DNA from: Bacteroidales bacterium UBA3289
GTDB taxonomy: Bacteria; Bacteroidota; Bacteroidia; Bacteroidales; UBA932
Reading direction: 5' to 3'
NCBI GenBank assembly: GCA_002361625.1
Contig: DETL01000034.1
Span: 204,696-268,695 of the forward strand
DNA length: 64,000 nt
Shown: piece by piece, positions 1 through 9,279 of the stretch
Position numbering within the stretch: the first letter of the stretch is position 1
Layout: the number at the start of each line of letters is the position of its first letter
Position numbers and translations under genes: made by a program
Notes under the pieces: generated by a model
The model's input: the letters and a program-made list of their open reading frames with translations, nothing else
The model's database searches: none
What the model was told of the DNA's origin: nothing

Positions 1-588
1 AACCTCATCAACCGCTTCTACGAGATCCAGGACGGAAGCATCATGGTCGATGGCTTCAGCGTTTCGGGCATCAAAAAAGCGGATCTCCGTCGCTCCCTGG
101 GCATCGTCCTGCAGGAAACGAAACTTTTCAGCGGTTCCGTGCTGGACAACATCCGCTACGGCCGGCTGGATGCCACGGACGAGGAGTGCCGGAACGCCGC
201 CCGCCTGGTCCATGCCGATTCCTTCATCCGCCGTCTCCCGGACGGCTACGATACGGTGCTGGACGCCGACGGGGGCAATCTCTCCCAGGGCGAGCGGCAG
301 CTTCTCGCGATCGCCCGCGCTGCGGTGGCGGACCCGCCGGTCCTGATCCTGGACGAGGCGACCTCCTCCATCGATACGCGCACGGAACGGCTCATCCAGC
401 AGGGCATGGACTCCCTCATGAAAGGGCGCACGACCTTCGTCATCGCGCACCGCCTGTCCACGGTCCAGAACGCGGACTACATCGCCGTCATGGACCATGG
501 CCGCATCATCGAACGCGGCAAGCACTTCGAACTCCTGGAGCAGAAGGGAAAGTATTACGAACTTTATACCGGTAACCAAATCGCCTGA
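1..588 (+). CDS. ABC exporter ATPase domain, 3' part only
   Basis: This is the C-terminal ATP-binding domain of an ABC exporter (MsbA/multidrug type) that begins before the window. The frame is open from base 1. Visible are the Q-loop (IVLQETKLFSGSV), a variant signature motif LSQGERQ, Walker B with its catalytic glutamate (VLILDEATSSID), and the H-switch (VIAHRLST). Walker A must lie upstream of the window. By family knowledge this domain hydrolyses ATP at the inner membrane to drive export of a lipid or hydrophobic compound; the substrate cannot be read from this fragment. The gene converges on the aminotransferase gene with only 11 bases between the two stop codons. Confidence 0.9.
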   Translation, partial: NLINRFYEIQDGSIMVDGFSVSGIKKADLRRSLGIVLQETKLFSGSVLDNIRYGRLDATDEECRNAARLVHADSFIRRLPDGYDTVLDADGGNLSQGERQLLAIARAAVADPPVLILDEATSSIDTRTERLIQQGMDSLMKGRTTFVIAHRLSTVQNADYIAVMDHGRIIERGKHFELLEQKGKYYELYTGNQIA

Positions 589-599
589 CGGCGAAGTGG

Positions 600-1790
600 T
601 TACCGGCTGTTATAGACCTCGAGGGCTTTCTCCAGGACGGTGAGGGCCCGATCGAGGTCTTCGATTTTCAGGACGTAGGCCATGCGGACCTGGTTGCGGC
701 CGAGGTCCGGGTCGCGGTAGAAGCCGGCGGCCGGGGCCATCATGATGGTCTGGTTCTCGTAGCGGAAGTCGGTGAGGCACCATCGGCAGAATTCCTCCGC
801 GTCGGCCACGGGCAGCGAGGCGACGGTGTAAAAGGCGCCGTGGGGCATGGGCGAGAAAACCCCGGGGATCTGGTTCAGGCGTTTGATGAAGAAGTCCCGG
901 CGGGCCTTGTACTCTTCGAAACAGGCCTTGGAATACGCCTCGGTGCCCACGGTGGACGCCTCGGCGACGATCTGGCCCAGCAGGGGCGGGCTCAGGCGGG
1001 CCTGGCAGTACTTCATCACGGTGTCCCGCACCAGCCGGTTCCGGGTGACGATCATGCCTACCCGGATGCCGCACTCGGAATAGCGCTTGGACACGGAGTC
1101 GATGAGGATGACGTTCTGGTCCAGCCCGAGGTTCAGGGCGGAGAGATACGGCTCGTCGGTATAGACGAATTCGCGGTACACCTCGTCGGAGAAGAGGTAC
1201 AGGTCGTATTTCCGGACGATTTCCTTGATTTTCTGCAGCTCCTCGCGGGAATAGACATAGCCCGTGGGGTTGTTCGGGTTGCACAGGAGGATGGCGCGCG
1301 TGCGGGGCGTGATGGCCTCCTCGAAGGCCTCCACGGGCGGCAGGGCGAAGCCGTCCTCGATGTGCGAGGTGACCGCCTTCACATGGATGCCTGCCGTGAC
1401 GGCGAAGGAGATGTAGTTCGCGTAGCCCGGCTCGGTCATGATCATCTCGTCGCCCGGGTTCATGCAGGCGAGGAACGTCAGGAGGATGGCCTCGGAACCG
1501 CCCGCCGTGACGATGATCTCGTCCGGATGGACGTCCAGGCCGAACTTGGCGTAATAGCCCGTGAGCGTGTTCCGGAAGGACTCGAGACCTTCGCTGGGGC
1601 TGTATTCGAGGGTTTTCCTGTCAATGGTCTTGAGGGCGTCCAGGCCCTTCTGCGGGGTGGGAAGGTCCGGCTGGCCGATGTTCAGGCGATACACTTTCAC
1701 GCCCTCCTGTTTCGCCGCGCGGGCGAGGGGGGCGAGTTTGCGGATCGGGGAGGACGGCATCTGCAGTCCCCGTTCGGAAATGGTAGGCAT
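600..1790 (-). CDS. PLP-dependent class I/II aminotransferase
   Basis: A 396-residue fold-type I aminotransferase, close to the usual length of about 390-400. Substrate-side motifs are present: NPNNPTGYVYSREE, SDEVYREFVY, and a PLP-lysine region DSVSKRYSECGIRVG in which the lysine of SVSK should form the Schiff base. The C-terminal arginine region (NQVRMAYVL) is also present. It probably transfers an amino group between an amino acid (aspartate-like) and a 2-oxo acid in the cytoplasm; the exact substrate is not decidable. It is the second gene of a two-gene unit, starting 7 bases after the upstream ROK regulator ends, so the two are probably co-transcribed. Confidence 0.88.
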   Translation of the reverse strand: MPTISERGLQMPSSPIRKLAPLARAAKQEGVKVYRLNIGQPDLPTPQKGLDALKTIDRKTLEYSPSEGLESFRNTLTGYYAKFGLDVHPDEIIVTAGGSEAILLTFLACMNPGDEMIMTEPGYANYISFAVTAGIHVKAVTSHIEDGFALPPVEAFEEAITPRTRAILLCNPNNPTGYVYSREELQKIKEIVRKYDLYLFSDEVYREFVYTDEPYLSALNLGLDQNVILIDSVSKRYSECGIRVGMIVTRNRLVRDTVMKYCQARLSPPLLGQIVAEASTVGTEAYSKACFEEYKARRDFFIKRLNQIPGVFSPMPHGAFYTVASLPVADAEEFCRWCLTDFRYENQTIMMAPAAGFYRDPDLGRNQVRMAYVLKIEDLDRALTVLEKALEVYNSR

Positions 1791-1797
1791 GGCTGTC

Positions 1798-3000
1798 TTA
1801 GATAATGCCGAGGAGATGACTTCTGGAAAGCATGCAGTCGCCGATGGGGGCGGCTTCGCTGCGGAGTTTGGTGAAGCGGATGGCGGTGTCCTGGTTGGCG
1901 ATCGTCTGGGCGTGGCGCTTCACGGCGCTGCGGATCGGGAGGAGGAGGTAGTCTCCGGCGAGGGACATCTTGCCGCCGATCACGACGAGCTGCGGGTTGA
2001 ACACGTTGATCAGGCCCGCCAGGCCGCGGCCCAGGTTGCTGCCCACTTTCTCGATGGCCTCGATCGTGAGGATGTCCTCCTCGCGGATGGCCTTGATGAC
2101 GTCGTTGAGGGTGACCTTGCCCTGCTGCTTGAAGTTGGCCGAGAGGGAGGAGGCCCTGCCGGCGCGGAGCTGGTCGGTGATCATCCGGACGATGGCTGAA
2201 CCGGAGGCGCCCGTCTCCAGGCAGCCGATCTTGCCGCATCGGCAGATCTGGTCGTTGTCCAGGAGCGGGAAGTGGCCGAACTCGCCGGAGTAGCCGGACG
2301 TGCCGTAATACAGGCGTCCGTCCAGGATCATGCCCATGCCCAGGCCCCAGCTCACATTGACAAAGAGGACGTTCTTCTCCTTTTTCACGGCCCCGGCGAG
2401 GTATTCGCCGTAGGTCATGGCGCGGGAGTCGTTCTCGATCACGACGGGGATGTCCAGGTCCTCGGACAGGACCTTGTTGATGGGACGGTCCGGGTCGAAG
2501 GAGTAGAGGTTGCTGTAGCCGGTCTTGGGATTCACGCGGCCGGCGACGCTGATGCCCATTCCGAGCACGCGGTTCCAGTCCAGTTCCCGGTCGATCATGA
2601 AGGTCCGGATGCTCGTGGCCATCTTGTGCAGGCACTCTTCGTTCAGCTCCAGGAGGAACGGGATGTTGTCCTGGAAGGCGATGAGCCCGCCCTTGAAGTC
2701 GGTGACGGCGATACTGGCGTGCGAGTGGCGCACGTCCACGCCGATGAAGTAGCCCGCCTCCGGGTTGAGGCCGTAGATGCTGGGGCGTCGTCCGCCGGAG
2801 GTCCCCGACTTGCCCATCTCGATCATGAAACCCTCCTCCATGAGCTCCCCGATCAGTTTCGTGACCGTGGGGACGCTGGAATTTAGCTGCTCGCTCAAAG
2901 TCGCGATGCTGTATTCACCGCTTTCGATGCACAGGCGGAGTATGGTTTTCTTGAGAATGGAGTTTTTGTTGTCTTTTTTGTCCAGGAAGGTGGTTCTCAT
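1798..3000 (-). CDS. ROK-family transcriptional regulator (NagC/XylR-type)
   Basis: A 400-residue protein with an N-terminal winged helix-turn-helix (residues about 15-80, including IATLSEQLNSSVPTVTKLIGELMEEGF) followed by a ROK sugar-kinase-like domain. The ROK part has the first phosphate-binding strand (FIGVDVRHSHASIAV), an IENDSRA segment and the zinc-binding CRCGKIGCLE motif. ROK proteins with an HTH are sugar-responsive repressors; a separate kinase would lack the HTH. The gene is followed 7 bases later by an aminotransferase, and a good Bacteroidota promoter lies in front of it. The effector cannot be named from sequence; an amino sugar or a hexose is the usual choice in this family. 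Confidence 0.88.
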   Translation of the reverse strand: MRTTFLDKKDNKNSILKKTILRLCIESGEYSIATLSEQLNSSVPTVTKLIGELMEEGFMIEMGKSGTSGGRRPSIYGLNPEAGYFIGVDVRHSHASIAVTDFKGGLIAFQDNIPFLLELNEECLHKMATSIRTFMIDRELDWNRVLGMGISVAGRVNPKTGYSNLYSFDPDRPINKVLSEDLDIPVVIENDSRAMTYGEYLAGAVKKEKNVLFVNVSWGLGMGMILDGRLYYGTSGYSGEFGHFPLLDNDQICRCGKIGCLETGASGSAIVRMITDQLRAGRASSLSANFKQQGKVTLNDVIKAIREEDILTIEAIEKVGSNLGRGLAGLINVFNPQLVVIGGKMSLAGDYLLLPIRSAVKRHAQTIANQDTAIRFTKLRSEAAPIGDCMLSRSHLLGII

Positions 3001-3020
3001 CTTGTTTTGGTTTTGGTGCG

Positions 3021-3051
3021 CAAATATACTTTATATTTTTAAAACTAACAA
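3021..3051 (-). promoter_or_regulatory. Promoter of the ROK/aminotransferase operon
   Basis: On the minus strand a -7 box TATATTTG (3028-3021) is preceded, after exactly 20 bases, by TTG (3051-3049). This matches the Bacteroidota sigma-ABfr pattern TTG-N19-21-TAnnTTTG. It sits about 20 bases before the ATG at 3000, in an AT-rich divergent spacer. Confidence 0.7.
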
Positions 3052-3099
3052 CTAAATTTTGAAAGATCTTTAAATATTCTTGTATTATTTTTTGAAGGG

Positions 3100-3130
3100 T
3101 TGAAAAGTAACGGGAAAAGTGCTATCTTTG
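3100..3130 (+). promoter_or_regulatory. Promoter of the HAMP/TrkH/helicase/peptidase operon
   Basis: TTG at 3100-3102, a 20-base spacer, and a -7 box TATCTTTG at 3123-3130 fit the Bacteroidota consensus. The first ATG of the downstream operon is 23 bases further on, at 3154. Confidence 0.72.
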
Positions 3131-3153
3131 TAAGCTAGGTAAACGATACGGCT

Positions 3154-3993
3154 ATGTTCGAAAGGTTCAAATACTGGAAAAACAGTATCCGGCTTTCGCT
3201 GAAGACCAAGATGGTCCTCGCCCTGAGCGCCATCGTGGTGGTGCTCGTCCTGTCCAGCGTCATCTCCATCCTCGAATACCGGCGGATGTCCAACTACGTG
3301 TCCGAGATGATCGCGGAGGATATCAACAGCATCAATGTGGCGCAGCGCCTGGCGAACGTGACCGACAACTACAACCTCCAGATCCTCACCGTCATCGGCG
3401 ACGAATCCCTGACCGCCCTGCCGGACTTCGACCAGCAGAAGTTCGTCTTCTATTGCGACTCCCTGCGCTCCTCTTTCACGGAAAAGCAAATGATGCCCCT
3501 CACGGACTCCGTCCTGTACTCCTTCTCCGCCTACATGCTTACCTCCCTGGAAATGGAACAGGTGATCCAGTCGGATTTCATCGACTCCCGGACCTGGTAT
3601 TTCGAGCGGCTGCAGCCGTTCTTCAACCGCCTCAGGAAGGACATCGACCGGCTGAGCCAGGCCATGTACGACGACTTGCAGGAGAACTCCGCGGACTTTG
3701 ACCGGGGCTTCTACCGGAGCATCGTGCCGGGCTTCGTGGCGGTCTCCGTGGGCGTGATCCTCGTCCTCCTGCTGATGTTCTTCATCACGGTCTATTACGT
3801 GGATCCGCTGAACAAGATGCTCAAGGGGCTGGACGAGTACCGGACAATCGGGCGCAAGTACGAGAACGCCTTCGACGGGGACGACCAGCTCGCGGAACTC
3901 AATGACGGCATTACGGAGCTTACGGAGGAGAACCGCCAGCTGCGCCGGCGGATCAAGCTCCTGCGTGACACCCAGTCCAAGACTTCCGAATGA
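3154..3993 (+). CDS. Membrane protein with sensor-like periplasmic domain and HAMP-like region, no output domain
   Basis: A 279-residue protein. A short cytoplasmic N-terminus is followed by a membrane helix (about residues 20-40, MVLALSAIVVVLVLSSVISI). Next comes a helical extracytoplasmic segment of about 150 residues resembling four-helix-bundle sensor domains, then a second membrane helix (GFVAVSVGVILVLLLMFFITVYYV). A HAMP-like stretch (VDPLNKMLKGLDEYR) and a charged coiled-coil end (ITELTEENRQLRRRIKLL) finish the protein. There is no kinase, methyl-accepting or cyclase domain after the HAMP-like part. It overlaps trkH by four bases (ATGA), so the two are translationally coupled, suggesting it may regulate or assemble with the potassium transporter. 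That role is inference; topology and HAMP likeness are what the sequence shows. Confidence 0.7.
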   Translation: MFERFKYWKNSIRLSLKTKMVLALSAIVVVLVLSSVISILEYRRMSNYVSEMIAEDINSINVAQRLANVTDNYNLQILTVIGDESLTALPDFDQQKFVFYCDSLRSSFTEKQMMPLTDSVLYSFSAYMLTSLEMEQVIQSDFIDSRTWYFERLQPFFNRLRKDIDRLSQAMYDDLQENSADFDRGFYRSIVPGFVAVSVGVILVLLLMFFITVYYVDPLNKMLKGLDEYRTIGRKYENAFDGDDQLAELNDGITELTEENRQLRRRIKLLRDTQSKTSE

Positions 3994-5438
3994 ACCTGAA
4001 GGTCATATCGCGGAATGTGGGAACGGCGCTCCTGGTGAGCTCGCTGTTCATGCTGCTGTCGGTTTTCGTCTCCCTGGCGGACGGGGGTGACAGCGCCCTC
4101 GCGCCGCTCCTGATCAGTTTCTCGCTCACGTTCACCGTGGGCGTGTTCCCGTTCATCTTCGTGCGGAAGACGGACCGGATCACCCTTCGGGACGGGTATA
4201 TGATCATTTTCCTGTCGTGGTTCCTTTCCTTCGTGTTCGGCATGCTGCCGTACGCGCTTTGGGGCGGCCCATTTACGCTTGTCAATGCCTGGTTCGAGAG
4301 CGTTTCCGGTTTCACGACCACCGGCTCCACCATCCTGGAGGATGTGGAGGCGCTGCCGCGGAGTCTGCTGTTCTGGCGCTCGTCCACGCATTTCATCGGC
4401 GGTTTGGGCGTCGTGGTGTTCCTCCTCCTTATCATCCCGAACTCCTCGCCGGTGCGCCTGAGGCTCACCAACATGGAGCTTTCCTCCCTGGCGCGGGACG
4501 ACTACCGTTCCCGGGCCAACAAGACGGTGTTCATTTTCGCCTGGGTATATCTGGGTATCTGCGCCCTGGCTTTCGTGAGCTATATGCTGGCGGGGATGTC
4601 TCCGTTCGATGCGATCAACCATGCGTTCAGCGTGTGCGCGACGGGCGGTTTCTCCACGCGGAACCTGTCCATCGGCCATTTCCGGTCGGAGCTCATCTCC
4701 TCGCTCACGATCGTGTTCATGTACCTGGCTTCCATCCATTTCGGCCTGATTTTCATGACTTTGGCGAGCCGGACGCTCCGCCCGCTGAATAACCCCGTCC
4801 TGAAGTTCTATACCCTCGGCCTCATCGTTTGCTCGGTCCTGTCGTCGATCTCCCTCAAGATGGAAGGGATCGACAATACCTGGGCGCGGGCCTTCCTGGA
4901 CGGGACGTTCCATGTGGTGAGCTATGCGTCCACGTCGGGACTGGCCATCAGCGACAACGCGGCCTGGCCGGTGCTGCCGTGCTTCATCCTCATCATCTGT
5001 TCGCTCGTGTGCGGCTGCTCCGGCTCCACCACCGGCGGCCTCAAGGCGGACCGCGTGATTGTCCTGTTCCGGGCCGTTCGGATGCAGATCGTCAAGACGC
5101 TGTATCCTTCGTCCGTGTTCGAGGTCAAGTTCGGCCGCCGCATCCTCCGCGACGAGGAAGTGTATCCGCAGATCCTGTATATCGCCCTGTTCTTCCTGCT
5201 CATCGGCCTGTCTTCCGTCCTGGGCGTCCTGGTCGGGGATCCGAACCAGCATGCCCTGCTGGGATCGCTGGCTTCGCTCACGAATGTGGGCCCGTCGCTT
5301 GGAAGTATCGGCTCATTAGGCAATTACAATGCGGAGCCCCATGCGCTCAAGTTCATCTTTACCCTGGACATGTTCCTGGGCCGTGTGGAAATCTATCCGG
5401 TCTTTGCGGTCGTGGCCAGCATCTTCCACAGGAGGTAG
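3990..5438 (+). CDS. trkH: TrkH/KtrB-family potassium uptake membrane protein
   Basis: A 482-residue integral membrane protein of the usual TrkH length with about ten hydrophobic segments. The four pore-loop signatures of the family are visible: [32 protein letters not shown] and [11 protein letters not shown], together with the conserved [12 protein letters not shown] segment. It should form the ion-conducting subunit for K+ (or Na+/K+) uptake in the inner membrane. The usual cytoplasmic gating partner (TrkA/KtrA, RCK domain) is not in this window. The start overlaps the end of the HAMP-like gene by 4 bases, and the helicase gene follows 3 bases after the stop. Confidence 0.92.
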   Translation: MNLKVISRNVGTALLVSSLFMLLSVFVSLADGGDSALAPLLISFSLTFTVGVFPFIFVRKTDRITLRDGYMIIFLSWFLSFVFGMLPYALWGGPFTLVNAWFESVSGFTTTGSTILEDVEALPRSLLFWRSSTHFIGGLGVVVFLLLIIPNSSPVRLRLTNMELSSLARDDYRSRANKTVFIFAWVYLGICALAFVSYMLAGMSPFDAINHAFSVCATGGFSTRNLSIGHFRSELISSLTIVFMYLASIHFGLIFMTLASRTLRPLNNPVLKFYTLGLIVCSVLSSISLKMEGIDNTWARAFLDGTFHVVSYASTSGLAISDNAAWPVLPCFILIICSLVCGCSGSTTGGLKADRVIVLFRAVRMQIVKTLYPSSVFEVKFGRRILRDEEVYPQILYIALFFLLIGLSSVLGVLVGDPNQHALLGSLASLTNVGPSLGSIGSLGNYNAEPHALKFIFTLDMFLGRVEIYPVFAVVASIFHRR

Positions 5439-5441
5439 CGG

Positions 5442-6875
5442 ATGGACCGGGCCGGTTTCCTTTACGATCAGTTCCTGCGGCGTTTCCCTTATGAACCCAC
5501 TCCTTGCCAGGACAACCTGTTGCGGGACCTGGGAGAGTTCCTGACGGGGGACGATGCCGATATCCTGGTGGTCAACGGTTACGCCGGAACGGGCAAGACC
5601 ACGGCGCTCGCCGCGGTGGTATCGACCTTGACCGAACTCCATACGCCTTGCGTCCTGATGGCGCCGACGGGGCGGGCCGCGAAGGTCCTGTCCGGCTACA
5701 CGGGCCGGCCGGCTTCCACGGTGCACAAGCAGATCTATCGGCAGAAATCCCACGGGGACGACGGTTTCGGCCAGTTTTCCCTGTCGCCGAACAAGGCGAA
5801 AGGGACGCTTTTCATTGTCGATGAGGTGTCGCTGATCGGAATCGACGGTGGGGACCGGCAGGGGAGTGCGACGTTCGGATCGGGGAACCTGCTGGAGGAC
5901 CTGATCCTGTATTTCCGTTCCGGGGTGGACTGCCGGATGATCCTGGTGGGGGATTCGGCGCAGCTGCCGCCCGTGGGGCTGGACCGGTCGCCGGCCCTGT
6001 CGCCGGAGTATATGGCCGGGGTGGGGGGCGTGCGTTTCTCCGAGCTCCGGACGGTGGTCCGGCAGCAGGCGGGTTCGGGCATCCTCGAGAATGCGACGCA
6101 CCTGCGGGAGCTGTTGGAGGAAGACTGCGAGATCCCGCTGGACGAACTGGGCCTTACCGTCTCCGGATTCCCTGATATCGAGCGGATTACGGGCGGGGAA
6201 CTGATCGAGACCCTGTCCGATGCGTACGGCCGGTATGGCGAGGACGAAACCGTGGTCCTGTGCCGGTCCAACAAGCGGGCGAACCGCTACAATGCGGGCA
6301 TCCGTGCGCAGGTACAGTTCCGGGAGGAGCGCCTCGTCCGCGAGGACAAGCTCATGATCGTCAAGAACTGCTACCATTTTGCCGACAAGCTGGAAGGGAC
6401 GGACTACATTGCCAACGGCGATATCTGCAAACTCATCAAGATCGGTGGCTACGAGGAGCGCTACGGCCTCCATTTTGCCGATGCACGCCTCGCTTTCCCG
6501 GACTATCAGGACCAGGAAATCGTCGCGAAGGTCCTGCTGGACACGCTGGATGCCGAGGCCCCGTCGCTTACCTACGAGCAGTCCAATGCCCTGTATCAGG
6601 GTGTCAGCGCGGACTATGCGCACCTGACCACCAAGAAGAAACGCTACGATGCCGTCCGCGAGGATCCCTTCTTCAACGCCCTGCAGCTCAAATACGCGCA
6701 GGCCATCACCTGCCACAAGTCCCAGGGCGGCCAGTGGGACTGCGTCTTCATCGACAATCCCTTTTGGCAGGATTTCCTCACCCCCGACGACCTCAAGTGG
6801 CTCTACACCGCCCTCACCCGCGCGGTCTCCAAAGTCTATCTCGTGAATTTCAAGGACGAACTCTTCCAAATATGA
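5442..6875 (+). CDS. Superfamily 1 ATP-dependent DNA helicase (RecD2/PIF1-like)
   Basis: A 477-residue SF1 helicase. Motif I is GYAGTGKTTAL (about residues 41-51), motif II is FIVDEVSLI, and motif III is LVGDSAQLPPVG. The C-terminal UvrD-like part carries the late helicase motifs AQAITCHKSQGGQWDCVFID (including the invariant CHKSQG) and WLYTALTRAVSKVYLV. This is the compact COG0507-type helicase common in Bacteroidota, probably acting in DNA repair or fork processing. It lies 3 bases after trkH and overlaps the next gene by 4 bases (ATGA). The operon context (ion transport plus peptidase) gives no hint about its DNA role. Confidence 0.88.
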   Translation: MDRAGFLYDQFLRRFPYEPTPCQDNLLRDLGEFLTGDDADILVVNGYAGTGKTTALAAVVSTLTELHTPCVLMAPTGRAAKVLSGYTGRPASTVHKQIYRQKSHGDDGFGQFSLSPNKAKGTLFIVDEVSLIGIDGGDRQGSATFGSGNLLEDLILYFRSGVDCRMILVGDSAQLPPVGLDRSPALSPEYMAGVGGVRFSELRTVVRQQAGSGILENATHLRELLEEDCEIPLDELGLTVSGFPDIERITGGELIETLSDAYGRYGEDETVVLCRSNKRANRYNAGIRAQVQFREERLVREDKLMIVKNCYHFADKLEGTDYIANGDICKLIKIGGYEERYGLHFADARLAFPDYQDQEIVAKVLLDTLDAEAPSLTYEQSNALYQGVSADYAHLTTKKKRYDAVREDPFFNALQLKYAQAITCHKSQGGQWDCVFIDNPFWQDFLTPDDLKWLYTALTRAVSKVYLVNFKDELFQI

Positions 6876-8980
6876 ACCTCAGAAAATCCCTCTTGTCATC
6901 CCTCCTTTTCCTCCTGTCCCTCACCGTATCGGCGCAGGCTTTCCAGTCTGTCCCGTACGCTTACAAGTGGCTCAATAACAAGGAAGTGGCCTTCTCCTAC
7001 CAGGGCACCTTCACCGACGATGCCTGCTTCAAGCTCGTCATGCCCAAGGGCACGCGGGTGGAAGGCGTCCGGGCCCCCGAGAAGTATGCGGAGTTCCCGC
7101 TGCGGCCGGAGGGTGCCGTGAACCTGACCTATTCGCCGGATTCCACGATGCTTGCCTTCACCCGGGACAACGACCTGTATGTGGTGACGATTGCCGATGG
7201 GCACGAATGCCGCCTGACCTTCGACGGAACCGACACGGTGATGAACGGTTACGCCTCCTGGGTCTATTACGAGGAGATCCTGGGCCGTCCGTCCCGCTAC
7301 CGGGCCTTCTGGTGGTCCCCGGACAGCCGTCGGCTCGCTTTCTACCACTTCGACGACACCGAGGTGCCCATGTTCCCGATCTATTCGCCCTTCGGCCAGG
7401 ACGGGAAGCTCCGGGAAACCCACTATCCGAAGGTAGGGGAGAAGAATCCGGAGGTGAAGATCGGCTTTGTCGATGTCCCCGCGGCCATGGCTGGATCGCC
7501 GTCGGTGGTCTGGGCCGATTTCGACGAGAAAGAGGATCAGTACTTCGGGATTCCGTTCTGGTCCGATGACGCATCGACCTTCTATGTGGCGCGGGAACCC
7601 CGCATCCAGAATACCCTGGACCTGTACGCGGTGTCCCCGGCGGACGGGAGCAAGTCGGTGCTCTATCACGAGTATTATCCCACCTGGCTGGACTGGATCG
7701 ACGGGATGATCTTCTCCGAGAAGGGCCTGTACATGGTCCGGAGCTTCGAAACGGGCTGGCAGCAGGTGTATTTCCTGGGCTATGACGGGGCGGTGAAGCG
7801 CCTGACGGACGGGCCTAACTGGCGCGTCTCCCTGGTCCGGGCGGAGAAGGACGGGACGGTGTATTTCACCGCCCAGCGCGACTCGCTCCATGTCCGCGAA
7901 GCCCTGTACAAAGTATCCCCGAAGGGTGTCATCACAGCCCTGACGGACGAATCCCTGAGCGTCGCCGGCGTCCAGTTCTCCCCGGACGGGAAGTATTTTG
8001 TCGCGATGACCTCTTCCCTGGGAATGCCGCCGCAACTGCGTGTGTATCAGACTTCCAAGCCCGCCAAGAACTGGCTCGTGGCCGATGCCGCAGGTCCGGA
8101 TTTCCGGGCATCGGACTATTCCCTGGGCCAGATCGTCTCCATCGTCCATGACGGCTTCGAGCTGCCGGGCGTCATCTACTATCCCAAGGACTTCGACCCG
8201 TCCCGGAAGTATCCGGTCCATGTGGACATCTACGGCGGCCCCGACTCGCCGCAGGTGGCCGACCGCTGGGCTTCCCCGCAGCGCTATGCCTGGTACGCGG
8301 AGAACGGCATCATCGAGCTCGTGGCCGACTGCCGCGCCTCCGGCCACAACGGCCGCGTCGGCCTGGACTGCATCTACAAGCAGCTTTCCACCGTGGAGGT
8401 GGACGATTTCGTGGCCTGGGCCCGCTGGCTCCAGTCCCTCCCGTACGTGCAGGGCGACAAGATCGGCGTCGAGGGCTTCTCCTTCGGTGGCACGATGACG
8501 GCGGTCCTGGTGGCCACCGCCCCCGATGCCTTCCATTACGGCATCGCCGGCGGCGGTGTCTATGACTGGAAGCTCTACGACACCCACTACACCGAACGCT
8601 TCATGTCCACCCCCGCCGACAACCCCGACGGCTACGCCCGCACCCGCGCCATCGACCGCATCGCCTCCTACCCCGCCCGCCCCCGGGGCTCCGCCCCCGC
8701 CGCTTCGCCGAGTACTGGTTCGGCTTCCTTGCCGGGCGCTGGCCCGAAGGAAGGCACGGTCACCGACGGTTCCGTCATGCTTAAGATCACCCACGGCACC
8801 GGCGATGACAACGTCCACTACCAGAACACCTTGCAGCTCATCGACGCCCTCCACCGCATCGGCGCCGACTTCGACTTCATGGTTTACCCCGACGGCATGC
8901 ACGGCTACCGCGGCTACCAAGGCGCCCACTTCCAAGCCTCCAACCGCGCCTTCTGGCTGAAATACCTCAAAGGCGAATAG
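6872..8980 (+). CDS. Secreted S9 dipeptidyl-peptidase IV-type serine protease
   Basis: A 702-residue protein starting at the ATG that overlaps the helicase stop; the reading frame is open further upstream, but this start gives a clean signal peptide (KSLLSSLLFLLSLTVSAQA). The first ~450 residues form the DPP-IV beta-propeller; WVYYEEILGRPSRYRAFWWSPDSRRLAFYHFDD is the typical region carrying the substrate-binding glutamates. The alpha/beta-hydrolase domain has the nucleophile elbow GFSFGGTM, the aspartate in HGTGDDNVHYQ and the histidine in DGMHGYRG. It should release X-Pro or similar dipeptides in the periplasm. Between the elbow and the aspartate (8679-8772) is a proline/alanine/glycine/serine-rich stretch of about 30 residues that relatives do not normally have. 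Confidence 0.9.
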   Translation: MNLRKSLLSSLLFLLSLTVSAQAFQSVPYAYKWLNNKEVAFSYQGTFTDDACFKLVMPKGTRVEGVRAPEKYAEFPLRPEGAVNLTYSPDSTMLAFTRDNDLYVVTIADGHECRLTFDGTDTVMNGYASWVYYEEILGRPSRYRAFWWSPDSRRLAFYHFDDTEVPMFPIYSPFGQDGKLRETHYPKVGEKNPEVKIGFVDVPAAMAGSPSVVWADFDEKEDQYFGIPFWSDDASTFYVAREPRIQNTLDLYAVSPADGSKSVLYHEYYPTWLDWIDGMIFSEKGLYMVRSFETGWQQVYFLGYDGAVKRLTDGPNWRVSLVRAEKDGTVYFTAQRDSLHVREALYKVSPKGVITALTDESLSVAGVQFSPDGKYFVAMTSSLGMPPQLRVYQTSKPAKNWLVADAAGPDFRASDYSLGQIVSIVHDGFELPGVIYYPKDFDPSRKYPVHVDIYGGPDSPQVADRWASPQRYAWYAENGIIELVADCRASGHNGRVGLDCIYKQLSTVEVDDFVAWARWLQSLPYVQGDKIGVEGFSFGGTMTAVLVATAPDAFHYGIAGGGVYDWKLYDTHYTERFMSTPADNPDGYARTRAIDRIASYPARPRGSAPAASPSTGSASLPGAGPKEGTVTDGSVMLKITHGTGDDNVHYQNTLQLIDALHRIGADFDFMVYPDGMHGYRGYQGAHFQASNRAFWLKYLKGE
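8724..8753. repeat. GC-rich hairpin inside the peptidase gene insertion
   Basis: CTTCCTT at 8724-8730 pairs with AAGGAAG at 8747-8753, and CGGGC pairs with GCCCG inside it. The hairpin sits in the low-complexity stretch that interrupts the conserved catalytic part of the S9 peptidase gene. It may be a small palindromic insertion that stayed in frame. Confidence 0.4.
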
Positions 8981-9083
8981 CCAGGTCAAACCTGCCGAAG
9001 AATCCCTTTCGGTCCCCCCTTTTTCTTCTGCTCCTCCAGTGTTTGCAAAACTTGAAGAGCGGCCATCTTCCTCCCGGAAACCA

Positions 9084-9269
9084 TCAATGGAACACGGCCT
9101 CTACAAGCTCGGTGGGTAGCCGAACGGCGCGAGCGAGCTGTTTGCGTGAAAAGGTTACTTTGTTCTGCCACAGTACCTTGGCCAAGGAGAGGCGTTCGGA
9201 TTGGGACACTTTTGGGACCGGTCGGCTGAAGAGGAATTGGCCGTGTTTGTCAGCGATTCTTCTTTCCTC
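9084..9269 (-). pseudogene. Transposase 3'-end fragment, copy 1
   Basis: It encodes a tail (GQFLFSRPVPKVSQSERLS, on to TELVEAVFH and stop) homologous to the last ~55 residues of the full transposase at 10170-11075. Differences from the full gene are mostly conservative (I/V, R/K), suggesting descent from a related transposase rather than from this exact gene. No HUH domain or proper start is attached. Confidence 0.8.
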
Positions 9270-9279
9270 CAGTGTTTGC

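Noticed and set aside
840..1805. Plus-strand ORF opposite the aminotransferase gene
   Set aside because: No family features; the minus-strand aminotransferase has complete PLP motifs.
6260..6871. Upstream extension of the S9 peptidase frame
   Set aside because: It overlaps the well-supported helicase gene; the ATG at 6872 gives a typical signal peptide and ATGA coupling.
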